A stretch of DNA of 64,000 nt from Lysinibacillus pakistanensis (GCA_001312325.1 BBDJ01000005.1:1-64000), one strand, 5' to 3'. Shown: positions 41,701-52,629, counted from the first letter of the stretch. Made by a program: numbers and translations. Notes: generated from the sequence alone by a model not told the origin.

Positions 41701-42288
41701 TAATTTGCCCACTTCCCTTCAATTTACCACTATTTTTATTGTATAAATTCTACCCACTAAATACAAGATTATGGTCTAAACCTTACAATTTAATATGTCC
41801 AATCTTTGTATTTTGTATGATTTTCCCATAACAATCCCCTGTATATTCCAGATAATTCTCATTTTTTAAAAATTTTTTTCGAGCCGTTTTTTACTATTTT
41901 GGTTATTTCCCAAGGGATCAGATAATTGTTATATAACAAAGTTTTTCTGCTTTTTTTAATCTTCCATTATTTGATAGCACAATAACAAATTCATTAAAAT
42001 TCTCTTTCATGTTTAAATATTCTCCTACATTCAAAATTATTATCACTAAACTATTTCAATAATATTATTCCAGTAGGTAATTCGGTTCTCTTTCGTACGG
42101 AATATTTCTATTAAATCCTTATTATTTCTATGTTATTTCCATAAACATAAAGAGACTAAAAATTATAAAAACTCAAAATTTAGTATTGCATTATAAGAAT
42201 ATACCTCATAAAATAAGTGAATATAACGGCGATAAAGAAAGAAATATGCCGTTTAAAACAGAAATATAACACTTTAGGGGGAATAATA
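41701..42288. other. AT-rich intergenic region before the first DUF485-ActP pair
   Basis: No gene supported. It should hold the divergent promoters of the SCO gene and the acetate symporter operon; I could not single out a convincing promoter or catabolite site. Confidence 0.45.
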
Positions 42289-42626
42289 ATGGCAAACATT
42301 TCTGCTAACAAAAATGTAGAATCAGTTGATTATAGTGCAATTGAAGCTATGGAATCGTTCAACAAGTTCGTGAAAAAGAAAAATACCTTTCTTTTCTCAA
42401 TTACAGCAGCATTTTTAATTCTTTATATCTTGCTGCCAATCCTTGCTTTCCAGCCTGTACTACAACAAAAAAATCATCGGAAATATTACAGGTGTTTGGG
42501 TTTATTCAGCAGGGTTATTCATTATGACAATCGTACTTTGTACAGTATATGTAAAAAAAAGCTTCTTCATTCGATAAAGCTGCAGCAGCCGTGCTAGCAG
42601 AATATCATGCGAAAGGTGGAAAATAA
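42289..42626 (+). CDS. DUF485 membrane protein, first copy
   Basis: About 112 residues with two membrane helices, FLFSITAAFLILYILLPILA and VWVYSAGLFIMTIVLCTVY. Proteins of this family (E. coli YjcH) accompany acetate symporters. ATG 42289 follows TTAGGGGG. Breaks are A runs near 42468-42474 and 42552-42559. The stop touches the ATG of the symporter gene, so the two are coupled. Confidence 0.8.
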
Positions 42627-44181
42627 ATGAACTTGGTATCTGTTGGTTTCTTTTTAGCAATTGTTGGATTAACACTTGTTGTTACCTATATCGCTGCAAA
42701 GCGCACGTCGTCTGCAGCGGATTTTTATACTGCTGGAGGAGGCCTTAAAGGCTGGCAAAATGGTTTTGCGATTGCTGGTGATTATTTATCTGCAGCCGCA
42801 TTTTTAGGTGTATCTGGTGCAATTGCTTTAACAGGTTTTGATGGCTTTTTCTTCTCTGTTGGTTATGTAGTAGCAAACTTAGTTCTATTATATGTAATTG
42901 CAGAGCCAATGCGTAATTTAGGTCGTTATACATTAGCTGATATGCTAACTGCTCGTTTTAATGAAAAACGTATCCGTGGAGTTGCAGCTTCAGGAACAAT
43001 TATTATCGTTATTCTTTATATGATTGCTCAACTAGTAGGTGCTGGTGCTCTTATTAAACTTTTATTCGGGATTGAATATTGGATTGCTGTGTTAATCGTC
43101 GGCGTGATGATGACAACTTATGTATTGTTTGGCGGTATGACTGCTACATCTTGGGTTCAAATCATTAAAGCAAGTCTTCTATTATTTGGGACAGGTTTAT
43201 TAGCTACACTGGTATTAGTTAAATTTGATTTCTCTCTTATGAAGATGTTTGATACAATCGCTGTTGATCACGGTGAAAAATTCCTTGTACCAGGGATAAA
43301 ATATACAAGTACGGTCGATTCTGTTTCGATGATGATGGCCCTTGTTTTAGGTACATCTGGTTTACCACATATTTTAATGCGCTTCTTTACTGTTAAAGAC
43401 GCAAAAACTGCTCGGTCTTCTATTTCATGGACTACTTGGATTACAGCTATTTTCTTCTCATTAACTATTTTCTTAGGCTTTGGTGCATTAAATTTTGTAG
43501 GAATAGATAAAATACTTGCTGAAAGTAAAGCAGGTAACACTGCTGCCCCACTTCTTGCTCAGTTCTTAGGCGGAGATGTGTTAATGGCATTTATCGGTGC
43601 AGTAGCATTTGCCACTATTTTAGCTGTTGTTTCAGGCCTAGTTTTAACAGGTGCTTCTGCGATTTCTCATGATATTTATGGTGAAATTATTAAAGGTGGT
43701 AAATTAACAGAAAAGCAACAGGTTCTTGCAGCTCGTACTGGCTCTATTTCGATTGCCATTGTATCGATTATCCTTGCTTTATTTGCGCAAAACCTAAATG
43801 TATCGTTCTTAGTTTCCTTTGCATTTTGTATTGGTGCTTCAGCAAATCTACCTGTTATTCTTTACACAATTTATTGGAAAAAAATTCAATTCCACAGGTG
43901 CTGTATCGGCAATGGTAACTGGTTTAGTATCGTGTTTAATTTTAGGTGCGATGGGACCAAATGTATGGAGTCCTGTTGAAGGTGCAGCAATCTTTGTTGG
44001 TAACCCTATTGTGCCTTTAGCCGTGCCAGCCATTATTACAATTCCACTTGGCTTTATCGCTGGTTACTTAGGTTCTGTTCTTTCCTCTAGCAAAGTTTCA
44101 CAGGCAGAAGCAGATCGCATTTACAAGGAAATTCGTGTAAAAGCGAATACAGGTGTATCGGTTTCTGATATTTCACATTAA
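42627..44181 (+). CDS. actP: cation/acetate symporter, first copy
   Basis: Sodium:solute symporter family transporter for acetate and similar short acids, about 517 residues and 13 helices. RTSSAADFYTAGGGLKGWQN, GFAIAGDYLSAAAFLG, FGGMTATSWVQIIKA, GTSGLPHILMRFFTVKDAK and LTGASAISHDIYGEI match ActP/YwcA. The only break is the A7 run near 43879-43885. It ends VKANTGVSVSDISH. A terminator follows at 44241. Gene name by family. Confidence 0.85.
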
Positions 44182-44667
44182 TTTTTTTTGCAATTTCACA
44201 AGTGACTCTACCTGTTCTACAACACTAACAATATAAGTAAAAAAAACTCGATTTTTCATCGAGTTTTTTTACTTTTTTTATTATAAAAATTTTACCAATT
44301 TACTTATTGAACAATACTATTCTGCTTCCAAAAAACAGAAAAAAACCAATTTTCACTAGGTAAATAGTGTTTAATTTTTATGGAAAAAAATAATTTTATT
44401 TTCAAATTTTAACCTTATTTTATGCCTCGAAATCTAGATTTGTCCTCATTTCGTATATTTATCTGAATTTTCCAAAACCCCTATATTTCTAGGCTTTGTC
44501 ATATATTTTCTCTTCTAAGACTATTTTTCTAAAAATTTTTTTTACATAATTTTTCTGAAATGTATTGCAATTTTGTGAACTGTCTCATAAAATGAAGATG
44601 TGAATTCACTTAACTAGCAAAATCAAGTCTTGAAGCAGTAAAAATAAACACAAAATGGGGAATGTTA
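44182..44667. other. intergenic region between the two symporter operons
   Basis: Contains the terminator at 44241 and an AT-rich leader for the second pair. Nothing else recognised. Confidence 0.5.
44241..44269 (+). terminator. intrinsic terminator
   Basis: A 12-bp stem, AAAAAACTCGAT with ATCGAGTTTTTT, around TTTTC. Confidence 0.85.
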
Positions 44668-45005
44668 ATGGCGAACAATCAAGCAAACAAAGGCGTCGTG
44701 ATTGACTATGATGCAATTGCAAATCAACAATCGTTTAAAGCACTTGTACGAAGAAAGAATTCATTTCTTTGGTCTATGACTGTAATCTTTTTAGCAGCAT
44801 ATATGTTGCTACCAATCTTACTTCGTACACGACAATTCTACACCAAAAGGCATTTGGGGAAATCACTTGGGTGTGGGTTTATGCAGCAGGATTATTCATT
44901 ATGACATGGGGGTTATGTCATTTATATGTAGCAAAAGCAAACAGCTACGATAAAGAAGCAAAGGCGATTATCGCTGAATATGAGAACGGAGGTGGCCGCC
45001 GATGA
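44668..45005 (+). CDS. DUF485 membrane protein, second copy
   Basis: About 112 residues, similar in layout to the first copy: ALVRRKNSFLWSMTVIFLAA, then FGEITWVWVYAAGLFIMTWG. ATG 44668 has GGGG seven bases upstream; the upstream ATG at 44662 is less well placed. One A seems to be missing near 44819, breaking the frame after LLPIL. The last 4 nt overlap the symporter start (ATGA). Confidence 0.8.
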
Positions 45006-46562
45006 ATGATGGAGGAATGAGTTTTACAGCCATATTCTTTTTCGTTGCCATTGTAGGTTTAACATTAGTTATTACATGGTGGGCATCTAAACGTACTTCT
45101 TCAGCAAGTGACTTCTATACTGCAGGCGGTGGATTAACAGGCTGGCAAAATGGACTAGCTATTGCTGGTGACTATTTATCAGCAGCCTCTTTCTTAGGAA
45201 TCGCAGGTGCAGTTGCATTATTTGGATTTGATGGATTCTTCTTCTCTATTGGTTATTTAGTAGCCTACTTAGTGGTATTATACATTGTTGCAGAGCCATT
45301 ACGTAACCTTGGTAAATTTACTTTAGCTGACATGATTACAGCGCGTTTTGATAGCGCAAAGGTTCGTGGTACAGCAGCTTTAAGCACTATTACAATTGTT
45401 TTATTCTACATGATTGCACAACTAGTTGGTGCAGGAGCACTTATTCAATTACTTTTAGGGATCGACTATTGGATTGCCGTGTTAATCGTAGGTGTTATGA
45501 TGACAACTTATGTATTATTCGGTGGTATGACTGCTACATCTTGGGTACAAATTATTAAAGCATGTCTTTTAATGTTAGGTACTGTCATTATTTCATTCTT
45601 AGTATTAAAAGAGTTCGGCTTCAGCATTGCTACAATGTTCAAGGATATGTCAACTGCTACTGAAAGCGGTGCAGCTTATTTAAATCCTGGTCTTAAATAT
45701 ACAAATGGTATTGATACAATTTCAATGTTAATCGCTCTTGTATTAGGTACTGCTGGTCTTCCACACATCCTAATGCGCTTCTTTACAGTAAAAGATGCGA
45801 AGACAGCTCGTTCTTCAGTTATTTGGGCTACATGGATTGTAGGTATCTTCTATGTACTAACAATTTTCCTAGGCTTTGGTGCAGCAAAATTCGTTGGTAA
45901 AGAAGAAATTATTGCAGCAAACGCAGCTGGTAACATGGCTGCTCCACTTCTTGCAGAAGCACTTGGTGGCGACATTCTATTCTCATTCGTTTGTGCGGTA
46001 GCATTTGCAACAATTTTAGCGGTAGTAGCAGGTCTTGTACTTTCTGGAGCGTCTGCCCTTTCTCATGATATTTACGGTCAAATCATTAAAAAAAGGTCAA
46101 ATTACAGAAAAAGAGCAAGTACTTGCAGCTCGTATTGGTTCAATTACAATTTCAATTGTTTCTATCCTTTTAGCACTTGGTGCACAAACATTAAACGTAG
46201 CGTTCTTAGTATCCCTTGCATTCTGTATTGCAGGTTCTGCTAACCTACCAGTAATCATTTATACAATCTATTGGAAACGCTTTAATACAGCTGGTGCTGT
46301 AACGGCAATGTTAACAGGCTTAATCTCTGCATTAGTACTTGTTGCGGTGTCACCAAACATCTGGAATCCAGTTGAAGGAAAAGCAATTTTCGTGGGTGAA
46401 CCGTTAATTATGTTAACAAATCCAGCATTAATTTCGGTACCTCTTGGTTTCCTTGGTGGTTTCATTGGAACATTACTTTCTAAAGAAAGTGATGACAAGA
46501 AATATCGCGAAGTGGATGTTAAAGCAAACACAGGTATTTCTGTACAAGACGTATCTCACTAA
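45002..46562 (+). CDS. actP: cation/acetate symporter, second copy
   Basis: A second symporter of about 519 residues, highly similar to the gene at 42627. SSASDFYTAGGGLTGWQN, GMTATSWVQIIKA, LPHILMRFFTVKDAKTARSS and LSHDIYGQIIK are shared, as is the C-terminus VKANTGISVQDVSH. The break is the A7 run near 46089-46095. ATG 45002 overlaps the DUF485 stop. A terminator follows. Confidence 0.87.
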
Positions 46563-46575
46563 TAATATGACAACT

Positions 46576-46602
46576 ACCTCGTAAGTAACTTACTTACGAG
46601 GT
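46576..46602 (+). terminator. intrinsic terminator
   Basis: A perfect 13-bp stem, ACCTCGTAAGTAA with TTACTTACGAGGT, and a TTTTACATTTT tail. Confidence 0.85.
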
Positions 46603-46660
46603 TTTACATTTTCTGTTTTATTCAGTATTATATTGATAATAAGCAATTGGAGGTAATACT

Positions 46661-46838
46661 ATGTCACAATCAAAAGCCAAAAAGAAACGTATGCATTTAA
46701 AGCGTACAAAAGGAAAAAAATGTTGAAATCGATCGTCAATCTTCCCCTTTTAGTACACATGAACGTGTCACAAAGACAAGGCAAGAAACCTTAGAACGAA
46801 ACTTCACAAAATACAAAAAGCAGCGTATAGATGAATAA
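46661..46838 (+). CDS. small basic protein, unknown
   Basis: About 58 residues, very rich in Lys and Arg (SQSKAKKKRMHLKRTKGKK), with a polar second half ending NFTKYKKQRIDE. ATG 46661 follows TTGGAGG. The break is the A7 run near 46715-46721. A small nucleic-acid-binding protein is possible; no family recognised. Confidence 0.55.
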
Positions 46839-46862
46839 ACATTCTATATACTGCTTTTTTAT

Positions 46863-47616
46863 TTATGATAGATTGTAAAATGATCTAGTATTTTGTGTAA
46901 TTATTTTAGCCGCTTCCTGTGTTAATATCCCCTTTATTGATGCAATGACCTCTATAGAATGATTCATCATCCAGGGAGATGTACGTTTATTTTCAAAAAG
47001 ACCTTCAAATGGCCAAGGCCCATCCGTTTCTACCATGATTAGCTCGATTGGATATCTCATAATAAGCTGTTGAATCTCCTTCTCATATGTACAATCTGGT
47101 GTAACAGAAATAAAATAGCCATTCTGGATCATGCGTTCTATTACTTTCTCATCTCCCTTGAACCAATGGAAATGGGCTTTCGTTACTTGATGTTTTTCAA
47201 GCAAATCACAAACAAATGCTGCATCCTCATAAACGGCATGTAAAATAATTGGTTTATCTAATTCCTTTGCTAACAAAATAAACCTTTCCAACAATGCTGT
47301 ATATGGACGATAATCAATAGATTTTTCTTGCTTTAAATAATAAGGCAAACCTACTTCCCCTATTGCTATCATTTCATGCGCATGTTGACGTATCCAATCA
47401 AATAAAGCATCTATTTCCATTTTACTAGGTAAGACTTGCTCCGGATGAAAGCCAAATGCAGCCTTTACATTTTTATAGGTTTTCGATAGCATCCACGTTT
47501 TTTTCACATGATGCAAGATTCATACTGACAGCAATAACATATTCAGCCGCCCCTAGTAAAGAGGGTATCTCATTGTCTTGATACTGATCTAAATGAATAT
47601 GAGCATCAATCAACAT
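46863..47616 (-). CDS. TatD-family metal-dependent hydrolase
   Basis: Amidohydrolase-fold protein of about 250 residues. The metal site HxH is in MLIDAHIHLD, with IAIGEVGLPY (Glu), ILHAVYE (His), AHFHWFKG (His) and MVETDGPWPF (Asp). ATG 47616 follows AAAGGATG and overlaps the end of the ABC ATPase gene by 11 nt, making it the last gene of the thiamine-precursor operon. The break is the T run near 47501-47506. TatD proteins are usually DNases or unknown; in this operon a precursor-processing role is possible. Confidence 0.8.
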
Positions 47617-48355
47617 AAGCATCATCCTTTTCTTCTTTTAAAAACATAAATAATTGCTCTTTTAATGCTGTAAATGTCTCAGAATGACGAATCTCCTCTT
47701 GTCGTGGTCGTGCAAAAGGAACAATTATTTCTTGTTTAATTGTTGCTGGCCGTTTTGATAGCACAATAATCCGATCTGCCAAAAATAGCGCTTCCTCAAT
47801 ACTATGGGTTACAAATAAAATGGATTTTCGATATTTTTCCCAAATGGATAAAAGCCAAGCCTGCATTTCCAATCTTGTAAACTCATCTAGTGCAGAAAAT
47901 GGCTCATCTAAGCATAATATAGGCTTGTCACTAACGATTGCACGGATAAAGGACACTCGCTGCTGCATACCGCCAGATAGTTCATTCGGATAGCACTTAT
48001 AAATGAAGCAAGGCCCACTTTTGCTAACCACTCCTTCGCAAGTTCCACATTCGGCTTTTGCTGAAGCTCCTCTACAATTGTGACATTTTCTAAAATGGTT
48101 CGCCATGGTAGTAAGCAGGGTTGCTGAGGCATATAGCCAATAGTTCCTCTTTTTTTGCTGAATATCTGTACCATCTAATAAAATGGCTCCCTTATCAATA
48201 GAAGAAACACCACCAATTAGTTGAAATAGCGTGCTTTTCCCGCTACCAGATGGACCAATGATTGCCACAAATTCACCGTCCTTTACCTCAAAGGATAAAT
48301 CTTGAATGACTTGAAGAGAATCAAAGGATTTATTAATATTTTGAACGCTTAGCAT
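47606..48355 (-). CDS. thiZ: ABC transporter ATPase, thiamine-precursor uptake
   Basis: Nucleotide-binding subunit, about 250 residues. Walker A is GPSGSGKST (residues 34-42), the Q-loop region is GYMPQQPCLLPWRT, the signature is ELSGGMQQRVSFIRAI, Walker B is ILCLDEPFSALD and the switch His is in FVTHSIEEAL. It is of the nitrate/taurate/pyrimidine subgroup. Breaks lie near 48152-48158 (T run) and 48003. It overlaps the permease gene by 7 nt. The name follows the ThiXYZ scheme and rests on operon context. Confidence 0.83.
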   Translation of the reverse strand: MLSVQNINKSFDSLQVIQDLSFEVKDGEFVAIIGPSGSGKSTLFQLIGGVSSIDKGAILLDGTDIQQKKRNYWLYASATLLTTMANHFRKCHNCRGASAKAECGTCEGVVSKSGPCFIYKCYPNELSGGMQQRVSFIRAIVSDKPILCLDEPFSALDEFTRLEMQAWLLSIWEKYRKSILFVTHSIEEALFLADRIIVLSKRPATIKQEIIVPFARPRQEEIRHSETFTALKEQLFMFLKEEKDDAYVD

Positions 48356-49107
48356 GGAATCCTCTCCCCTTCACAATGATTTTTTTCTAGTAGTTGAATA
48401 GCGCTGAATAACACTAAACTTAAGCATATAATAGCCAAAATGGCCACAAACACACGATCTGTACGAAATGATGACTGTGCCAATGTCATATAGACTCCTA
48501 TCCCCTTTTTAGCACCTAGCCACTCCGCAATAACAGCCCCCATAACGCTGTAGGTAGCGGCAATTTTAATGCCCGAAAAAATAGATGGGTATGCAAATGG
48601 CCATTCTAACTTCCAAAAGGTTTGTGCCTTTGTTGCCCCAATCATCTCAAAATAATGCTTCAACTCTGGTGAGGTTTGACGAAAGCCATCCATTGCTGCA
48701 ATAACAATCGGAAAAAAGCATACTAGGCAAATAATGATAAGCTTAGGTAATAAACCAAAGCCAAACCAAATAATTAACAAGGGCGCTAGGACAAGTATTG
48801 GAACGTTTTGTGACATAATAAGAATGGGATAAAATAGCTCTCGAATAAATGAAAAACGATGTAGAAGAACAGCAACTGCTAGTCCACAACATATGCCAAT
48901 CGTAAGTCCTAGTAAAGCTAATTGTACTGTTGCAAAGGCATGAGGCATAAATGTTTCAAACGATCGTATCCCTTCTGCTAAAATAGCACTTGGTGACGGT
49001 AATAACCAATGTGGGATGTCTGCTAAACGCACGATTAGCTCCCATATGAATAAGAGGAAGGCGATAAAAATTATCGACCTTCCCTTTTGTATTGCCTGCT
49101 TCATCAC
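48349..49107 (-). CDS. thiX: ABC transporter permease, thiamine-precursor uptake
   Basis: A 252-residue inner-membrane permease with six helices. The coupling loop is read as EMIGATKAQTFWKLEWPFAY, and PSIFSGIKIAATYSVMGAVI follows. The type is that of binding-protein-dependent transporters of the tauC/ssuC group. The frame is intact. It overlaps the thiamine-binding gene by 4 nt and the ATPase gene by 7 nt. Confidence 0.87.
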   Translation of the reverse strand: MMKQAIQKGRSIIFIAFLLFIWELIVRLADIPHWLLPSPSAILAEGIRSFETFMPHAFATVQLALLGLTIGICCGLAVAVLLHRFSFIRELFYPILIMSQNVPILVLAPLLIIWFGFGLLPKLIIICLVCFFPIVIAAMDGFRQTSPELKHYFEMIGATKAQTFWKLEWPFAYPSIFSGIKIAATYSVMGAVIAEWLGAKKGIGVYMTLAQSSFRTDRVFVAILAIICLSLVLFSAIQLLEKNHCEGERIPC

Positions 49108-49394
49108 TGGTATTTCTCCGTTAATGTATCCATTGTAATACCGGATGGTTGATATAAAATTTTCACTTGTGTAATAACATTGATGGCACCAAGCTCTATC
49201 ATCTTAATATTCATTCGTTCAATAATTTGTAGTAACGTTGTCAGCTCACCCTCCATTGTTGTTTCTAAAGGGTGCACCTCATATTTCACGCCTGAGGCAT
49301 CAATAATAGCAATGGCCGCATCAACAAATGGAATCACATCTTCATATTTTTCTGTTTTCGGGATAATTTGTACACTGATTAATGAGTTTGCCAT
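49104..49394 (-). CDS. thiamine-binding protein, MTH1187/YkoF-like
   Basis: A 96-residue protein of the MTH1187/YqgV (DUF77) family with a ferredoxin-like fold. ISVQIIPKTEKYEDVIPFVD, VKYEVHPLETTMEGEL and ILYQPSGITMDTLTEKY are characteristic. Some members bind thiamine. It sits between the binding-protein and permease genes and overlaps both, supporting a role in sensing or holding the transported compound. The frame is intact. Confidence 0.82.
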   Translation of the reverse strand: MANSLISVQIIPKTEKYEDVIPFVDAAIAIIDASGVKYEVHPLETTMEGELTTLLQIIERMNIKMIELGAINVITQVKILYQPSGITMDTLTEKYQ

Positions 49395-50395
49395 GTTACT
49401 TCGTCTCCTTTTTTTGGTAAAAAGTCGTTCGTAAATGCTTGTTCTGCCTTAAATTCGCCCTCTAAAACGTTGTTGCTAGTCATCCACTTCGCATAGTTTC
49501 CCAGACAGCTAGCTTTTGCTCGCCCCATTGAGCAGCGTCATCCTGATATTTATCTGCCAGCCACTCCTGACTTTTATGCACAAGGTCTTTATCTAAATCA
49601 GGTACTGCCTCAAGTAAAACATCTGCCGCCTCACCTGGATTACTGATTGCGTATTCATAGCCTTTTGCAACGGCAGCGACAAATGCTTCAACGGTTTTTG
49701 GATCATCCTGAATCATTTTTTCATTCGTAGCAAGAACGGGTGTATAATAATCCAGTTGGTCACTATAATCTGTTAAATACAGCATGTTCAGTTTTTCACC
49801 ACGAAGCTCAGCTTCAATCCCAGTCCAAGCATAATAAATCCATGCAAAATCAATATCTTTTTTCATCATTGTAAAGAAATCTATATCACCAGCATTAATA
49901 ATATCTAATTTATTTATATCCGCATTTTCAGTTTGCATTAATGATTGTAGTACGGCCTGCTCTAATGGAGCTCCCCAGCCGCCATATGTTTTCCCTTCAA
50001 ATTTCTTCGGTGATGTAATGCCTTTAGAGGCGATTGAGGCAAAGCCAGAAGTATTATGCTGAATAATCGCTGCAATCGATACTAGAGGTACACCCTGTAC
50101 ACGAGCCTGTGTAATTCCCTCCTGATAGCTTACGCCAAATTGTGCCTTGCCAGATGCTACAAGCTGATCCGCTCCTGCATCACCAGGTTGTAAGATATCA
50201 ACATCTAAGCCCTGCTCTTCAAAATAACCTAATTTCTTAGCAACATATAACCCTGTATGATTTGTATTTGGTGCCCAATCGAGTACAACAGATACCTTTT
50301 TCAATGCATGCTCATCCTTGTTGGCATCCTTTTTTTTCGCTACAGCCCGCTAATGTTAAAAGGGCAGCCATAAGAACCAATAACCATTTTTTCAT
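49379..50395 (-). CDS. thiY: ABC transporter substrate-binding lipoprotein, ThiY-type
   Basis: NMT1/THI5-like extracellular binding protein of about 339 residues for a thiamine pyrimidine precursor. The signal MKKWLLVLMAALLTLAGC ends in a lipobox; the mature part has VSVVLDWAPNTNHTGLYVAK, QPGDAGADQLVASGKAQFG, SKGITSPKKFEGKTYGGWG and DFAWIYYAW. ATG 50395 follows GGGAGG. Breaks are the T8 run near 50331-50338 and one missing A near 49500, past which the C-terminus reads YAKWMTSNNVLEGEF. It is the first gene after the TPP riboswitch. Confidence 0.87.
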
Positions 50396-50500
50396 GCTGA
50401 ATCCTCCCAGTAAGTAGTGTGAAAGTGTTCATGAATGAATGTTTTAACCAGAAGAAAGCGTATTCATGGATTGTCTGCACCCAAGACATGTACATTTAAC

Positions 50501-50545
50501 AAAAAAAACGCCCAGGATTTCTCCCAGACGTTGTCAATCAATATC
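50501..50545 (-). terminator. riboswitch-linked intrinsic terminator
   Basis: On the minus strand AACGTCTGGGA, GAAA and TCCTGGGCGTTTTTTTT form a GU-containing 10-bp stem with a long U tail, between the TPP aptamer and thiY. It is probably formed when TPP is bound. Confidence 0.7.
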
Positions 50546-50569
50546 AAAAATTTACTTTTTTTTGAATAG

Positions 50570-50657
50570 ATGTTCCCTACGCTGGTACGAGCCAAATCAG
50601 GTTCAAAGGGTCAGCGTCTAACGGACACAATCTCAGCTGGCAACTACCAGCCCCCTA
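50570..50657 (-). ncRNA. TPP riboswitch (THI box)
   Basis: The minus strand carries the THI-box core: CAGCTGAGATT, then ACCCTTTGAACCTGAT and TACCAGCGTAGGGAA, with the flanking GGGGGCTGG/CCAGC helix pieces in order. It lies about 175 nt before thiY and above a terminator, so thiamine pyrophosphate should switch the transporter operon off. This identifies the operon as thiamine-related. Confidence 0.95.
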
Positions 50658-50725
50658 CATTCTTTCCATATGAACTTTTCGTTGATTATTATACCCATAT
50701 CTCACTGCAAATGACAAGGCACTAT

Positions 50726-51916
50726 TTAATAATAACGCTGTAAAAATATTTTAATTGCATCATCTTTCGCTTCATGCATTCCATCCTCCGTGAGATACTT
50801 TTCATTTATCCCAAATACCTGTAATGTCCCTTCTTTAGTATAACCTTGCGCTAAGAGAGCTAATGAAACATCTTTAAAGGCGTAAATTGGTGTTAATGAA
50901 CCATCTTCTTCGACTTGATAGAATCTAAAGCGGTATTTCTCCTCCTTTGGTATCCATTCATGAAGAGCAAGATTATTTTGATAGGCTTTTAAAAAAAAGG
51001 GCTTTTGCATCAAGTTTATGATAGGAGCCGTCTACTAAATCAACATATCCTGTCTCTAAGCTTTCTCCAGTTTGAAAGGAGGCATAGATTTTATGGCCAG
51101 TAAGTGCCACGTCATGTATGCCTTTAAAAGGTAAATCATATTGCTTTTCTTTTTCTGTTCCAACATCATAGAGCGTAAAGCGGACCATTTCTACTCCATC
51201 TTTTTTAAAGGCTTTTGGAAGGAGCAATTTATTGTCTTGATAAATTGGCTGACTTACTGCACTATTATCAAAGGCTTGTTTAAATTGTTTTACCTCGTTT
51301 GTACGCAGATTTGTTAAGCTATAAATGGTATGACCTGTCCTTGTATCAGATATTGTTGTCAGTAGTGTATCATCTTCAAAATCTATAAAAGTATCCGTAG
51401 AAAAGCCTTTGATCTCTAATGTTTCTCTATTTTTTTACAAACACAGAATTCCTATCATCAGCCATCCAAACAAGCCAATTTTCATTTACTAACATTTTTG
51501 AAATAGGGAATTCACTTGTTACTTCCGCTTTTTCAATATGTGTATCGAGTGCATAGGAATAAATGGTATTACCCTCGTAATAATAAAAGGAGTTCGTTGC
51601 ATCATCAAAGACAGCTGTAGATAATGTATTAGCAGATCGACCAGGGATACTAACTTCTTCATAGGATTGTTCACTTATTTGCGAAATCATCAATTGTTCC
51701 TTTATTTCATCTATAAATGGATAACTTAGTAATGCCGTAAGTGCTAAAGCTGAAAATCCTACTGCTACGGGCTTCCACACATGTTTTTTTTACAGGGGTT
51801 TGCTGTTGCTCAAATCTTACATGAGCGGCCTCTAAAATCTCTTCTTTTTTTTGGGGAGTTAATGCTAATTGATCTGGTATTGTAGCCTTTAATCGATTAC
51901 GTAAATTCATTTCCAT
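50726..51916 (-). CDS. anti-sigma-like membrane protein, frameshifted
   Basis: About 395 residues. A short cytoplasmic part (NLRNRLKATIPDQLALTPQK and onward) is followed by one membrane helix (VGFSALALTALLSYPF) and a large extracellular domain rich in repeated beta segments (NSFYYYEGNTIYSYALDT, NKLLLPKAFKKDG), possibly a propeller. ATG 51916 follows AAAGGAGGG and overlaps the end of the sigma gene. Breaks are runs near 51782-51789, 51430-51436 and 50991-50998. The role is inferred from pairing and layout. Confidence 0.65.
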
Positions 51917-52430
51917 TATAAAATCCCTCCTTTTCTAATTGGATGCCTACTCGTTTTCTCCCTCTTGCTAGCCTTGTTTTCACTGTATTGACTGAACATT
52001 GTAAAATGGATGCGATATCGGTGATAGATAGTTCATCATAGTAATAAAGCCAAAGGACCTCTCGATATTTCGTTTCTAATGTAGTAATGCTGTGAGCAAT
52101 TACATCCATTTCCTCCTGCTTTAAAATTTGAGATTCCACTGAAGTAGAGGCTTCCTGCTTTTTAAAAAGATTAGTTAACTCTGTTTTCCGATATGACCAG
52201 CTCTTAAAGTAATTGTGACACTCGTTGACGACCATACGATATAAGTAAGTTTTGACACTAGAACGTCCTTCAAATTGCTCCATATGAATGTAATAGCGGA
52301 TGAATACTTCCTGTACAATGTCCTCTGCCCTTTCTTTACTTTTTACATATGTATAAGCTAGTCGAAGTAAGTAATGACCGTATAAATCCATAACCTCCCG
52401 TAAATGTATATCTCTTTGTTGTTTCTCCAA
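51897..52430 (-). CDS. ECF-type RNA polymerase sigma factor
   Basis: A group 4 sigma factor of about 177 residues. Region 2 has RAEDIVQEVFIRYY and the -10 reading helix GRSSVKTYLYRMVVNECHNY; region 4 has LSITDIASILQCSVNTVKTR and ARGRKRV. TTG 52430 is chosen because AGGGAGG lies 7 nt upstream; the longer frame from 52469 has no site. The frame is intact. It overlaps its likely anti-sigma gene and has an ECF-like promoter of its own. Confidence 0.9.
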   Translation of the reverse strand: MEKQQRDIHLREVMDLYGHYLLRLAYTYVKSKERAEDIVQEVFIRYYIHMEQFEGRSSVKTYLYRMVVNECHNYFKSWSYRKTELTNLFKKQEASTSVESQILKQEEMDVIAHSITTLETKYREVLWLYYYDELSITDIASILQCSVNTVKTRLARGRKRVGIQLEKEGFYNGNEFT

Positions 52431-52462
52431 GCAATTCCCTCCCTTCATCAATTTGTATAAGT

Positions 52463-52491
52463 TAGACAAAGCACATTGCTCGTTGGTTTCA
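52463..52491 (-). promoter_or_regulatory. candidate ECF promoter, autoregulatory
   Basis: On the minus strand TGAAACC, 16 nt, then TGTC lie about 35 nt before the sigma gene start. This is close to the Bacillus ECF pattern TGAAAC-N16-CGTC. Confidence 0.55.
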
Positions 52492-52564
52492 TCTTTTCAT
52501 TAATTTTATATTAATACCATTATTTATCTGGTACTGAACAACAATTAAAGAAGGGCACTAAATA

Positions 52565-52619
52565 ACTAAAAAAAAGTCAATTTGCATCACATTTTTGTGG
52601 CAAATCGACTTTTTTTAGT
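52565..52619. terminator. bidirectional intrinsic terminator
   Basis: ACTAAAAAAAAGTC..TTTGC pairs with GCAAA..GACTTTTTTTAGT in a stem of about 20 bp near the end of parC, downstream of its stop. Confidence 0.75.
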
Positions 52620-52629
52620 GTCCTTCTCA

